DNA from: Eumeta japonica
Taxonomy: Eukaryota > Arthropoda > Insecta > Lepidoptera > Psychidae
Length of the DNA stretch: 64,000 nt
Direction of reading: 5' to 3'
Assembly: GCA_005406025.1 (NCBI GenBank)
Contig: BGZK01000762.1
Coordinates: 227,746-291,745, forward strand
This document shows, piece by piece, positions 10,640-21,510 of the stretch. A program made the position numbers and the translations under genes. The stretch's first letter is position 1. Every line of letters begins with the position of its first letter. The notes beneath the pieces were generated by a model that had not been told where the DNA came from, searched no databases, and was given only the letters and a program-made list of their open reading frames with translations.

Positions 10640-11840
10640 ATCGCACGAAAGGCGTTTCTGATGTTTCCTTCACAAAATAAATTACGTACGAAGCCAATGA
10701 AAAACGACATGCTCATCGTGATACGGAATCATAATATTAATAAAATGCACCGTTCAAAATAGACATTGAAAATCGTCATTTCCAATAGTTCTTTTTAGTA
10801 ATAATCAACAGTAACAAAAGGCAATGGACAATGGGAATTACTTTGCAGAATTCAGATTAAATTGCAACACACTACAAATCAAAACTATTTGCACATATTT
10901 TAAAAATACTGATGATTTTTAAAAATTACGTTCTTGAATTTGAACAACGTAAATATTTTAAATTTCTAAATGACTAATTAATTTAAAAATGTTATTCTTT
11001 AACGAGTATACTTTTACGACTGTGATTTCAGAAAATCACTCTTTCATACCGTCTCAAACTGTGCTCACAAGCTAGATGGATTAAAAGTTAAAAATAGTTC
11101 GTCTAAAAAAATATTTGAGAATAATACTCTAGAACGTAATTAATTTCCCCTACGCGCCCCACCTTCCTATCCGTCGCTTCTTTTCATGAATATTCATATA
11201 AAATGCATTTATTTTTGAAGTGAGATTTGGAAATGTAATATTTATGGCGGATGTGACATGTCTACGTTTTATTGTTACAGATGATTTATTGACTTACTTA
11301 ATTTGAAGAATATTCGAGATGGCTCGTCCAGGGATATATGAGTATCAGACTTCGAGTTTTGGCAGTCAGTTTTATTTCTGCGATCAGTGTGTTCACAAGC
11401 CAAGTATGAACAGCTACAACCGGTCAAGTGGTTTCATAGCGACTTATTGTAACTCTTCGTTTCGGAATAAACACCTGCTTTTTTTTGCATTTCCTTTTCA
11501 TCTTTCAATTATATAATAATACTTTCACTAGTGATCGTGAAATCATAATGTATATATATTTGAATGTATTGTTAGCAGAACTACTGGTATTTGATTTTGA
11601 TATTATGATTAACTCTTTCAGATTTTGCGGAGATCTATGCGATAAATGAACAAGCTACTGGCAAGTTGTTGAATTATTGTTCAAAAGGTATTGCCGAGTG
11701 GTAGATGTTTTTCGATTCTTGACGGATAGAAAAAAATCCTGAGCTTTTTTGATTAAATTTGATCGCTCTTCCGCGGTGCGAGACGTTCAATCTGAGCACA
11801 TGCCGTTTATTTTCGACACGCGTTTCCGTTCCTAGCATAC
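10640..11840. other. AT-rich non-coding stretch
   Basis: No supported gene. A 65-codon frame starting at 11319 has no recognised motif and is not called. Confidence 0.4.
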
Positions 11841-11844
11841 TAGG

Positions 11845-11892
11845 AAGAAAAAGGTAAATTGCAGCTCATAAGGAGCAATTTACCTTTTTCTT
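11845..11892. repeat. Perfect 18-bp hairpin (12-nt loop)
   Basis: Arm 11845-11862 (aagaaaaaggtaaattgc) is exactly matched in reverse complement by 11875-11892. The loop is agctcataagga. No transposon ends are seen around it. Confidence 0.9.
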
Positions 11893-12385
11893 AGTTGTGT
11901 AAAAATAACTAAGATTGTAACCGTGAAAACTTTCATGTGAAATAACTGTCGGAATGTGGACAGGTATACTTACAAATATAGGATTCGATTTAATACGGAA
12001 TGGAATGAATATTGTAGAAGGAAATCCTGTCAGAGTTACGTCAGTTTTGATGTCCGGAAACCCGCCTTAATAGAGCTATCTTGCTCCGACACGGCTAGAC
12101 GCATGGACATCGAGACGTATAACATATATTAACGTAGCAGATCATAAGTTGAACGATTATAACTTATTTTATTTTGGTATCGAAAATAGGGTTTTTTCGA
12201 TTTTCAAATTTATAATTATTTTTCTTTAGCAAAGTGTTTAGACAATACGTTTCGGCTTTAAAGCGTTTGTGAGAAACAAACTTACATAGAAATATACAAA
12301 CACTCGTACATTCATCATACGTGTTGCGCAGTTTAATTAAAATGTCAACAGTAAAACAATTTAACAAAAACAATAACAATTAAAA
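11893..12385. other. Non-coding stretch
   Basis: Nothing supportable is seen; AT-rich with a slightly G+C-richer patch at about 12030-12120. Confidence 0.4.
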
Positions 12386-12389
12386 GAGC

Positions 12390-12480
12390 GGCAACGCTGT
12401 GGACTCCACTGAGACTGCGGGTGCCCATGGGTGGCGGTGAGCATGTACTTTCCATATGAATCCCATAAAAAATCTCCATA
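12390..12480 (-). repeat. Lepidopteran dispersed repeat, copy 2 (short)
   Basis: Contains 'gcgggtgcccatgggtggcggtga', the reverse complement of the 'tcaccgcc...catggacactcgc' core found at 42275-42305. Only the core and one flank remain. Confidence 0.6.
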
Positions 12481-14095
12481 CAAAGAAATAAAAAAAAAGT
12501 AACTAAATTTAATCCTGTAACCTAAATTAACTCCTAATGTATTGATATGTACTTAATATGTATGAGATTCTGTTCATATTTTAGTCTATCTCGGTTGCGG
12601 AAGCCGAGAATATAAATATTCCTTATTTTAGCATGTCTTAGCATATAGAACAAGGAGGTCGTTGGATGTTAAGATAGCTTTATACGTATAAACTGTCTAT
12701 TAGATATTGTACGTGTTATTAAATGTTGATTTATTTTAGTATAAATAAATTACATCAAACATATTTCATTAAGAAATGTAGACGTGTCTCGACTACAGAC
12801 TCTTCTAAGTTATAAAGATACTAGATTTCACGCAAAATTAAATCTGTTTCGTTTAAAATTTCTAACATTTTCCTTTTTAAATTTGCATCAAGTTTTCTGT
12901 TCTAGATTTTAATTTAAACGAGTTCGTGACTTGTATATGTACGGTACACATTTATTACGAATATGGCAATTGTTAAGACACATACTATAAAAAAATATGT
13001 ATATTGTATAAATATATGTTAAAAATCGAATATAAATATAGCCTTCATGTATTCATTTCAACGAATTTAAAACATACGAGCGTGGAATTACTTGGGTCAA
13101 GCTTATTTTTATTATTATGCCACAGAAATTTGGAGTGAAACCAGAATTACGTCTACCTGCCTAAATTTTGATGATTTCTTACCTATGGAGTCGAAATGGA
13201 ATCCCCATGGTTTGATTTCAATGTTTAATTATATGTCCGTATGTCAAAGCCTAATATTATAACTAAATAAAGTATTATTACTATTGCTATCGACATAAAT
13301 TAAATATTGTGACAGAAATCATTTGACTGCGTGCATTCGCAGTGAAAGGACTTCACTTGAAAAGACTTAATGCCCCTTACTTAATAATGTTGAAGTCATT
13401 CTTAAAAACAGTAGGTCTGATATAATACTACACAAACAAGAAAATGAAATTTCAGATTTCTAATTGTCGAAGAGGATATAAAACTCCGATAATATCTTGC
13501 CTCTTTCTGTCTTCTACATTCTTAAAATACTATTGTCCTAGCTAATTTCATGTTTAAATATTGTGTTGTGCGGAACCCTCGGACCGGTTTTCGCATAAAG
13601 TTGTGTATGTACCGGTTACTAGTCGGAATTCTCTTGGTTATTATTCTCAAAACTTCATACAGTAGCACACAAGATCGAAAGGAAGAGTAAGAAACTTACC
13701 TTCCATATTCCTCGCCTTCAGCATTAAATAAATGATGTATCATTTTAACAAAACGCAAAGATAAGGAAGGAAAATTAAGAGACGCGATATTGATTTGCAA
13801 CTCAAGATAGATGATAAAACCTTAAATAAAGACGTGGAGGTTGCTAAGGCAATCCACACATAACTTCTTATTGAATAGAAAAAGAAATTCACAAAATTCA
13901 AGGTCCAAATATAAGTCCTTCGGAATTATTATATTAGTATCAAACGAGGGATTAGACTTTGTTGTTGCTTCTGTATTCCTGGGTGCATGCATATACATTA
14001 AAAAATACGAGATTTGTCAGATGTAAAAACTATTACATTGGTTTATTTTGGCTGTTTCCATAGTATGATGTGATATGGCATTTAGCTTTGACATG
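12481..14095. other. AT-rich non-coding stretch
   Basis: No gene, RNA or repeat can be supported. Frames of about 60 codons are present but unremarkable. Confidence 0.4.
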
Positions 14096-14099
14096 TTGT

Positions 14100-14170
14100 A
14101 GAAATAAATAGAATTTTCGTGCTGCAGAAACGGGCTATTCGAGCGATTCATTGAGACCTTATGTATTTCT
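14100..14170 (+). pseudogene. LINE reverse transcriptase scrap
   Basis: Translation gives 'NRIFVLQKRAIRAI' (about 14108-14150), a signature of the region after the RT domain of Jockey/CR1-like LINEs (compare 'VLQKPAIRICL' at about 28725 in the longer relic). Only about 20 codons survive. Confidence 0.6.
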
Positions 14171-14685
14171 AAGGATTAATTTGGTTTAATTTAAAGAAAT
14201 AGAAATTTTGATTTCGGGAACTCAGTATATATCCGAAAATTTAATATACGTAAAAAAGTATGGATATATTAGAGAAAAATAGTGATCAATATAATTTCAA
14301 AAGAAATAAAAACAAACTGTGATTAAAGTCAGTCGATTACATAAAAGTAAATTGCTAGGTTGTATAAGATTTGTGGCTACATCTGACATTGAAAAAGTTT
14401 TAAAACAGTACGCAGAAACAGTAAGATAGAGCCCTTTTGGAGCACAACTTTCCATAACATATATACAAATTTGGTGGATTCGAAGAAAGTCCATGCGTCT
14501 TAAAATAACATTTATTAGAAAAAGCCATGAAGTTAATCCATTCTGTATAAAAATTAAATATTATTAGGTTTTGATTGACTACAATTTTTTATTCAATTAA
14601 GTTAATTTTACTTGCTATTCAAGCAAAAAAATGCTCTCTTAAGATTATAAAATCCGATAATGAGCTGGTAAAGTTCTCAAAGAAG
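14171..14685. other. AT-rich non-coding stretch
   Basis: Nothing recognisable is seen. Confidence 0.4.
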
Positions 14686-14689
14686 CACA

Positions 14690-14950
14690 ATACAAAGAAG
14701 GGGCAATACTTCGACGGCGATAGGTGTCGGCGTGAGAAACGGTCGAAAGATTTAACGAAGTGGAGTTGTAAAGGGGGGCCGTGGAAGTGCGCGTTAACAG
14801 CGGAGTTACGGCCACCGTTAAGCAGGAACTGCCGAATGAATACGCGCTATATAAAGGGCCGAAAGAGTGAAAACCCTTTTAGGACTAAATGGTGTCGCAG
14901 ACGGGTGACCGACGGCGCCACGCGGCGGACCTATGTTAGCAAGTGTGTAT
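14690..14950 (+). promoter_or_regulatory. GC-rich island with a TATA-box-like sequence
   Basis: This non-repetitive block is much richer in G+C than its surroundings and contains TATATAAAG at 14848-14856. A frame of 125 codons starting at 14575 crosses it, but the first third is AT-rich and the rest is Arg/Lys-rich with no domain, so coding is doubtful. The block could be a promoter, a conserved non-coding element or an unrecognised insert. Confidence 0.25.
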
Positions 14951-15099
14951 AGTCAATGCGACCAATAATAAAATATTATTGAACGAATACAATTTATGAG
15001 AGGAATCTGATGGATGTTGAGAAGGACCCAGATTTTCTTAGTCTGTATACGAAGCCTTTAGTTTCAATTTAAGTATTGCTTATATTTTTGCATTTTTCT

Positions 15100-15420
15100 T
15101 TATCCATATCCAATTTTTACTATCATACATAAGCGTAGGGTTTGCGATCCTATTTTAGATAGCTAGACGCGCTAGATACATTTTTCCTATTCATAGTAAC
15201 AAGGAAGGCCCAGTTCACTTTATTTCTCGCATTTATTCTCTTTTCGATATCTGTCTTATGTTTACTGTCATTTGTAAACAAACTATCCAAAAATACAAAC
15301 TCTCCCACTTTTTCTATTCTCACCTAGTCGTGCTTTCGCTTCTTTCAAACACCTATTATCTTGATGTTATTTACTTTTACCTTTTTTCTTAACAGAATCA
15401 TTTATTTGCAATTCACACTC
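15100..15420 (-). pseudogene. LINE reverse transcriptase C-terminal scrap
   Basis: On the minus strand the fragment 'LDSLFTNDSKHKTDIEKR' followed by 'INARNKVNWAF' (about 15205-15310) matches the FKYLGS-type segment late in the RT domain of a widespread insect LINE group. Adjacent sequence is consistent but interrupted. It is a truncated, dead copy, about 100 codons at most. Confidence 0.65.
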
Positions 15421-16355
15421 TGACGGCGCAAAGAATTACATAAAAAAATTTAAATGCTAAATTTCATGAGAGAAAAAGACGGCGAGACAGAGTAAAGAAG
15501 AGGGAAAATGGAGAGGGTATAACTCTTTTTCGTTATGTTGCGATTTCTACTAGTTAACTCGTAACGCAAGCCACGTTAAGAAACTTCGTTTCAATAAAAA
15601 TATCTCGTTACATGTAATATGAATCAAGAATTTTAAGCTAGGGCTAAATACTATTACCTATACGTAGCCTTTTCCATTTTTAAACGTGAATAAAAATTGT
15701 AACATCTTTGAATATTCAGGGAAGAAAAAGTGTGAAAAATTGGCGTTATTTTTTTAATTGAGATACATAAGTCTATAGAAGCTACAACGTGGTAGATGTT
15801 TAAACGCTCAGAGTATATTTTAGTTTAGTATTGGCAGAAAGTTTTTTTCTGGCAACCTGTACATAAATTCTTTATATTGAAAAACACCCTTCATTCAATT
15901 GATTTATCGGGGACGCTTTTTTTAATGCCGCGTCCTAGAGTATTTGACTCACGATGTAGCAATGAACAGCGCGTAGGATTACCTAATATAAACGAAATGA
16001 ATTTGTTTTATTTATTTTTTATATCTTCGGACGTAGGTACATCACCATCTATCTGGTCCCAAATTAAGCAACGAAGCTTGTACTATGGGTACCAGATATA
16101 CATTTATATATTTACATTTTTTTTGTAAATATATACATAAAAAAAACATAGAAACACCCCGACTGAAGATTATCAAGACTATGATAGCAGATAATGCAGA
16201 TTTTTAATGACATGATATTTATTGTTGAAAATTCTACATAAATGATGTGATTTGACTCAGAACTCGAACTGTTGCTAACAATAACACAGAGAAGTAAACC
16301 TAGGACGTGTCTCAAACTCCACTAGTGTAATTAGAAATTCTTGAAATAAGGTTAG
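15421..16355. other. AT-rich non-coding stretch
   Basis: No supported gene or repeat. Confidence 0.4.
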
Positions 16356-16358
16356 ACT

Positions 16359-16700
16359 AAATATAGTTTGAAAAACTAAAAAACACGCTTTGATGATCAC
16401 ATCGAACTAAAAAACGATAAATAATTCTTAATATAGGCAGAAAATATAAATGAACGAAAAAAGATTAGTATTATTGTGAAAAAAGCGTGGGGTGCTTTGT
16501 GCCATATTTTTTTCACTTATCAAGCTTACGCTTTTCACAATAATACTAATCTTCATTCTGCCTATATTAATTATTTTCGTTTTAGTTCGATGTGATCATC
16601 AAAGCGTGTATTTTAGTTTTTAAATTATATTTGTTTTCCACTTTTAGTTCAATTGATGATTAAAGCGTGTTTTTAGTTTTTAAACTATATTTATTTTATA
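16359..16700. mobile_element. Foldback (MITE-like) element with tandem subrepeats in one arm
   Basis: The left arm (about 16359-16488) and right arm (about 16528-16691) are imperfect inverted repeats. Matching words include 'aaatatagttt', 'aacacgctttgatgatcacatcgaact' against its reverse complement at 16586-16612, 'aatataggcag', and 'gattagtattattgtgaaaa'. The core between them is about 40 bp (16489-16527). In the right arm the outer part, a unit of about 60 bp with 'aaagcgtg..tttagtttttaaa.tatattt', occurs about twice in tandem, so the right arm is longer. No coding capacity is present. This is a non-autonomous palindromic element; superfamily and target duplication are not determined. Confidence 0.8.
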
Positions 16701-17425
16701 CTTTTAGTTTGATCGATTGTCAAAAAATTGTATTCCGAGTTCTTGTGAATGTTTGGACGTGACGCACATTTTTTGTATCGTAAATCTACGACAGAGGGTG
16801 AACGGATGGGAAATTCTTTCCGAACAGGAGAGTTAGGGTCAAGGTGTTAATTTTCAAAATGATACTGAAGTCGATAGTATTGTAAACCTTTGATAGAGGG
16901 CGGATGATTGTAAAATTCTCTTCGAATAGAAGATTTAAGTTTGTGGTCTTAATTTCTGAGAATAATTCAGTTTTGACGTTTTACTATAGAGTTTAATATG
17001 AAATATTATTTTATCATGAATCCATTTTCTTTATAGATGAGTTGATTGAAAATATGAACTTTTCTACTTAACTTCTACATCCAAAATTTTAATTATATTC
17101 ATTTAAATTTCAAAAAGAAATCTTCAGAAAACTAAATATTTTATCAACATCAAATTATGACATTGTATGAATTAATCCTTGTACCTATTTTTTATATTAA
17201 TTCAATTTATTCGTAAGTCCCTATTTTGAACTGATTGAATTTACATCGATACCAAATAGAATTACCAAACCAAATTAATTAATCCTGGCGATCCTGACCA
17301 GGACAATTAGACAAACTTATCAAATTATTGTATTGTCACCGGTACTTGATAAATCTACAAAGATTCAATAAAATCTGACCGTTCAAAGTGGGTCAAAATC
17401 GAGTTCAAAGAAGTCGGTTACAAAA
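16701..17425. other. AT-rich non-coding stretch
   Basis: Nothing recognisable. Two similar phrases, 'cgacagagggtgaacggatgggaaattct' and 'tgatagagggcggatgattgtaaaattct' (in parts), at about 16790 and 16893 suggest a degenerate duplication of roughly 100 bp. Confidence 0.4.
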
Positions 17426-17426
17426 A

Positions 17427-17578
17427 AAACAAGCAAACAAGCAAACAAGCAAACAAGCAAACAAGCAAACAAGCAAACAAGCAAACAAGCAAACAAGCAA
17501 ACAAGCAAACAAGCAAACAAGCAAACAAGCAAACAAGCAAACAAGCAAACAAGCAAACAAGCAAACAAACAAACAAAC
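17427..17578. repeat. Octanucleotide microsatellite (CAAACAAG)n
   Basis: About 19 nearly perfect copies of an 8-bp unit occur. Because 8 is not a multiple of 3 and no unit contains a stop in several frames, both strands show artificial open frames. These are not genes. Confidence 0.95.
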
Positions 17579-17754
17579 ATACAATTGAAGCTAATAAAAG
17601 CGTGTTAAAAAGGAAGACTATCGGCGTATGAATGGAAACACGTTTCGGTTTATTCTTTGTTTAAGTTTGTTGTATTTATAGCAGTTTTATTTGTGGAGGA
17701 TATATTGTGATTGTGTTTCTAAAATATTTATGTTCCAGAACAAGGGTATTGCTT

Positions 17755-17935
17755 CAGGCTTGGCTCGCTTCCCTGGGCGGTCGATTCGCCCCTCGCTGTA
17801 AATATTTTAGCGGCGGGCTCCTGCGGCCGCCCGCGGCTGTTAACTAAACGGTATGGTCGCACATCACCCTATTTTGCCTAGTGAACTTTATACGACGACT
17901 GGCGAGCTTTTTACCTGACTCGGCGACGCAAAGGA
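17755..17935. promoter_or_regulatory. GC-rich candidate conserved non-coding element
   Basis: A compact block rich in CG dinucleotides (cggcgggctcctgcggccgc and neighbours) sits in AT-rich DNA with no repeat signature and no sustained reading frame. It contains 'ggctgttaactaaacgg', similar to 'ccgctgttaattaatgcg' in the island at 37348. The regulatory role is inference. Confidence 0.3.
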
Positions 17936-18375
17936 ATGTAATCTATTACATAAGCCTACATTATACGTATGTAGGTGGATACACGGGTATACACAGATGT
18001 ATGTATGTGATGTATGTGGCTTTCATAGTTTAGGAGTAAAAATTGTCTTTATATCATAATCGTCAATAAAACTATTACAACAATCAAAACATTGAATCTC
18101 TCACGAGTTTATTAACTGTTTATTTTAGGTTATACCTACTTCAAGGCTTCAAATTTTCCTGCAATGTTTCTACACTTTTATTTTAATTCTTTATCAGATG
18201 TAGATAGTTTACCTTCAATAGATACGTTTTGATCTCTCGAATGTCACTGAACGTGCCTATGACGATCAGTAAAATCTAAAATAATATTTATCGCGCCTTC
18301 ATTTATTTTACCTGGAAAAAGATTAGTGTGTTTCACATATTTGGATAATATAGCGTATTTAATATATATTACGAA
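17936..18375. other. AT-rich non-coding stretch
   Basis: Contains a short (tatg)n-like run near 17995-18020. No gene is seen. Confidence 0.4.
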
Positions 18376-18379
18376 TGTT

Positions 18380-18600
18380 TATATGTCGACGGTGAGCAAG
18401 AAACGGTACGGACCAGATAGGGAGCAGGTTGTGATCAGCGGGTAGTAAATCAATCAACAAGTGGACGGCCAAATTTACGGACAAGTGAAAGGCCGAGTTG
18501 ATGGCCGACTGACGGACATGCTGATGGGCGGAAGGGGTAGTTCGCCTTCCGCCCACCGACGACGCCAGAGCGTACCGGCAATCAACGAAAGCGATCTCAT
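18380..18600. promoter_or_regulatory. GC-rich candidate conserved non-coding element
   Basis: G+C-rich block with loosely repeated 'gacggac/gatggccga' words and an inverted repeat gggcggaagg/ccttccgccc at about 18526-18555. Overlapping frames occur on both strands, which argues that neither is selected. It could equally be a fragment of an unrecognised insert. Confidence 0.25.
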
Positions 18601-19435
18601 AAATATTATTCAGCCATTAATATTTCACACTAAAATGAAACCATCATGGAATCACTTCGGTGTTTGTCACAGCCGATTTTATTCAATATCTTTTAGCACA
18701 GAAAACCGAGATCGGATATAAGTACAGAAATTGATGGCCTCCCAGGGATTAGTTTTAAAAAATAATATGAGCGTGACGAGTAACATATGATGAGTAATAA
18801 TAGTAATTACGTGTTTAGAAATTTGTATAATTTAGAACTCTTTTACAATAAAATTAAAAAATATATATATAAAAATTAAAATACCCGACTGCGTAAAAGT
18901 GAACTAAAAAAATTAAACTTTTATCATGAAATATACATTAGACGAAATGATTTCAATTGTGTTGCCTTTTATATTTTTAAGAAAATATAAAATCTGAGCT
19001 ATATGAAAATTGACGTCTCGAATGCATTTTATCACAGACTAATATAGGTTATATTATTCTGAGATAGTGTAATTTTCCGTGTGTGAATTTTTTCATACTT
19101 TATCCAACCCCACTACCTCCCCCCATCCCTAGAAAATAACTTTTTCCTAACATCCAATTTAAATGAAATAAAGTCTATATTCGGCTAGAAGCCAAGTTGA
19201 ATCCGTGAAAATTGCATTAACATTCGTTCAGTAGGAAACGGACTTTTAAGTCTAGAAAAAAATACTGAAATATATTTAGAATTCATGAAAGCGCAGTGTG
19301 TTTCTTTTTGACGAGCTTGTATTGTTGGAAATAATGATTTAAAAAATAGTCTTGTTTTGGAAGTCTTTAATTAGATTGCCGCGTTTTTCTTTAAGTACAT
19401 AAAAAAAAGGAAATTAAAAAACTTCATTGTAAGGA
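18601..19435. other. AT-rich non-coding stretch
   Basis: No supported gene or repeat. Confidence 0.4.
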
Positions 19436-19439
19436 AGAC

Positions 19440-19463
19440 GAGTTTCGGTTCACATAAATTGTC
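19440..19463. promoter_or_regulatory. Shared 24-bp module, copy A
   Basis: GAGTTTCGGT, two variable bases, then ACATAAATTGTC. The same 24 bp occurs at 37140-37163 with only the two middle bases different. Flanks share further short words. Neither copy is in a recognised transposon. It could be a regulatory motif cluster or an old repeat. Confidence 0.4.
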
Positions 19464-19689
19464 ATGGACATGTGTCGTTGTTTAAAGGCACCCTTGACTA
19501 TTTGTAAAGTGAGAAAAAAAATAGAAAAGGAACGTACACAGTACATCTATGCTATAAGAGATTGGCCTTAATTTGGCTGTCCGAAAATATAAAATTTTAG
19601 CTTTTATCATAAATCTATATACATTTTACTACACGTAATGTATTATCATGTTTTGTTCACGTCTTGATATAGGGACAATTTATCGTTAA

Positions 19690-19990
19690 TACCATGAGTT
19701 GTATTATTGAATATGATTGTGATTGACCTCATGAATAAATTAGGTGTGATATTTGCGTACTTTGATTTAGATGATTAGGTGAAGTATCGATGATTTAATT
19801 GGTTAGGAAAGAGTTGATGATAAATTTATTTATAATTAATTAGGTGAGATACGAGTTACCGGTTTATTTGACTGTTTAATGGTTGATTTATTTGATTAAC
19901 TAATTGACATTTATTGGTAGTTGACTTGATTTTATTTGATTATTTTATTCTTATGATTACTTCAATTGATGACGTGAATCGGAGTACTAT
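19690..19990. repeat. Degenerate TTGATT/TTGGTT-rich tract, copy A
   Basis: About 300 bp are dominated by imperfect ttgatt, ttaggtg, ttggtt and ttgact words. A similar tract is at 37480-37830, also about 300 bp downstream of the shared 24-bp module. It looks like a decayed simple or satellite-like sequence. Confidence 0.4.
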
Positions 19991-20325
19991 GGTACATATA
20001 TTTATTTTCCATGGTTTACTTTAGCTACGTATGTATGTGTCTTTAAATGAATCCAATAACAAATGTCAATGTGTGCGCTTACGTCAGAGTCTCTGGGCAA
20101 CAAAAAGGGGACAAAGCTACATTTTTTCCTACAAAAACAATTGAGGGGCACTGAGCCGAGTACGCGGGGATTACACGTAAACCAAGGTTTTGGGAGCTTG
20201 TCCAGACCTGTATCAGTTTCAGTGAAGCAGCCTCTGCATTGCAGCGAAAATATAGCGGACGGTGATTAAGAGGAAAAAAAATACTAAGTATTTATCCTAA
20301 TACATATTCTCTTTCGTGCGTACAG
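19991..20325. other. Non-coding stretch
   Basis: A 68-codon frame at 20063-20269 (plus) lies in slightly G+C-richer DNA. I see no domain in it and do not call it. Confidence 0.3.
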
Positions 20326-20330
20326 ATTCC

Positions 20331-20623
20331 TTAACAAGTAGTTATCTTTCTGGCTGGCAGTTCGTTCGCCTGAATGAGCACTAGCTCTCGAAAGCTGTCC
20401 CTAAATTTGAAATAAAGTTTATTAACCGATATATTAAGTTTCCCACTTTTGCATTTGATATATCTTGGTGATGTCATATTTAAAAGTACCGGAGGTAAGT
20501 GAGCAGGACTGATACGAATCAGAATAGTTCGTCGAGGGTTATATGGGTCCTCGAGCGGGGCTCCAACTGCAAGGAGATCAGTTCCAACTTCTGTAAATTT
20601 AACTTCTATCCCTAGAGGTAGTT
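20331..20623 (-). CDS. Candidate terminal coding exon, about 97 codons, function unknown
   Basis: On the minus strand an open frame runs from a plausible splice acceptor (pyrimidine-rich 'tttgatttttgtgtaccag', AG at 20624-20625) to a TAA at 20331-20333. The translated product is of ordinary composition. It has proline-rich turns (DPYNPRRTILIRIS, SPAHLPPVL) and a basic centre, and ends KITTC. It is not low-complexity and not in a recognised transposon. The frame also extends upstream of the acceptor to 20717, where it becomes hydrophobic and AT-rich like intron. No partner exon is found in the window and I recognise no family. Alternatives are a remnant of a transposon or viral gene, or chance. 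Confidence 0.3.
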
Positions 20624-20719
20624 CTGGTACACAAAAATCAAACATTATAATAAAGTTACATAATAAATAGTTTGCTAAAACAAGTACGGTTTGAATATAG
20701 GAAATCTTGCATAACACGA

Positions 20720-21295
20720 TAATGATAGTTTTATTTTAAATGCTAACTTTAATATTTTACTGCTCAAATTTAATTTTATTTCATATTCTTTCAATAATTT
20801 CATTTTATTGCACATTATTTTATTTTACTGTGTATTGTGTAAAATGTGTTATTTGCCTATTACATTTTAATTTTTTGAGTGTGTTTTATTTATTTGAAGA
20901 AATTTATATAATTAGCATTTTAATATTTGTATGTACGAATTGGAGTGCTCTAACACTTAGAAGTTGATTGACTTCATTGAGATCGATATTTTTTTGATAT
21001 TATTTGTTTCATTTGAGACCTGAATCAATAACAAGCGATACTTTGATGATATAATGTCTCATTTGACTATAATATAGATAGTCTTATACTGAGCTTCTAC
21101 GTTGATAGGCCTAATGCTAAAGAAGTTTATTCTGAGGTTGCGACGCTTTAGAAGAATCGTGTATACGATTTTATTTTATACAGATATTTTCAATGTGACC
21201 GAAACTCTAGAAAATTCAGAAAATTAACTATTTTCTTTCTTTGTAATTGATATTGAGCACATAAATTTTAATCGTTCATATCTTACGGATTGGAG
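20720..21295. other. AT-rich non-coding stretch
   Basis: T-rich sequence gives a spurious hydrophobic frame at 20740-20967. Nothing is supported. Confidence 0.4.
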
Positions 21296-21299
21296 AACT

Positions 21300-21510
21300 C
21301 CATAGTGCTGATAAACGCAATTTAAATGGCCGCGCAAATTTGGGCCGCTGAACCTCAACACTCAACAGAGAGCTAGGCCGCGGTCGCTTTAACGGTCTAA
21401 GGCTAACGGTCTTGCTAGGGCAGATTGATGTTGGTATAGCATACCGAGCAAGTGGGGAAACACCCTGACGCTGTAAGCGCGGGAAGAGAGCAAACAGCTC
21501 TATTTTTTGT
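21300..21510. other. Unidentified GC-richer block
   Basis: A block of roughly 200 bp is distinctly richer in G+C (for example aggccgcggtcgctttaacg) than the flanks and has no long frame. It resembles an inserted fragment of foreign or repeat origin, but I cannot match it. Confidence 0.3.

Noticed and set aside
17383..17588. Long frames on both strands over the octamer array
   Set aside because: They are produced entirely by the (CAAACAAG)n microsatellite.
18359..18721. Overlapping frames on opposite strands in a GC-rich block
   Set aside because: Mirror frames and loosely repeated 'gacggac' words indicate composition, not coding; no domain is seen.
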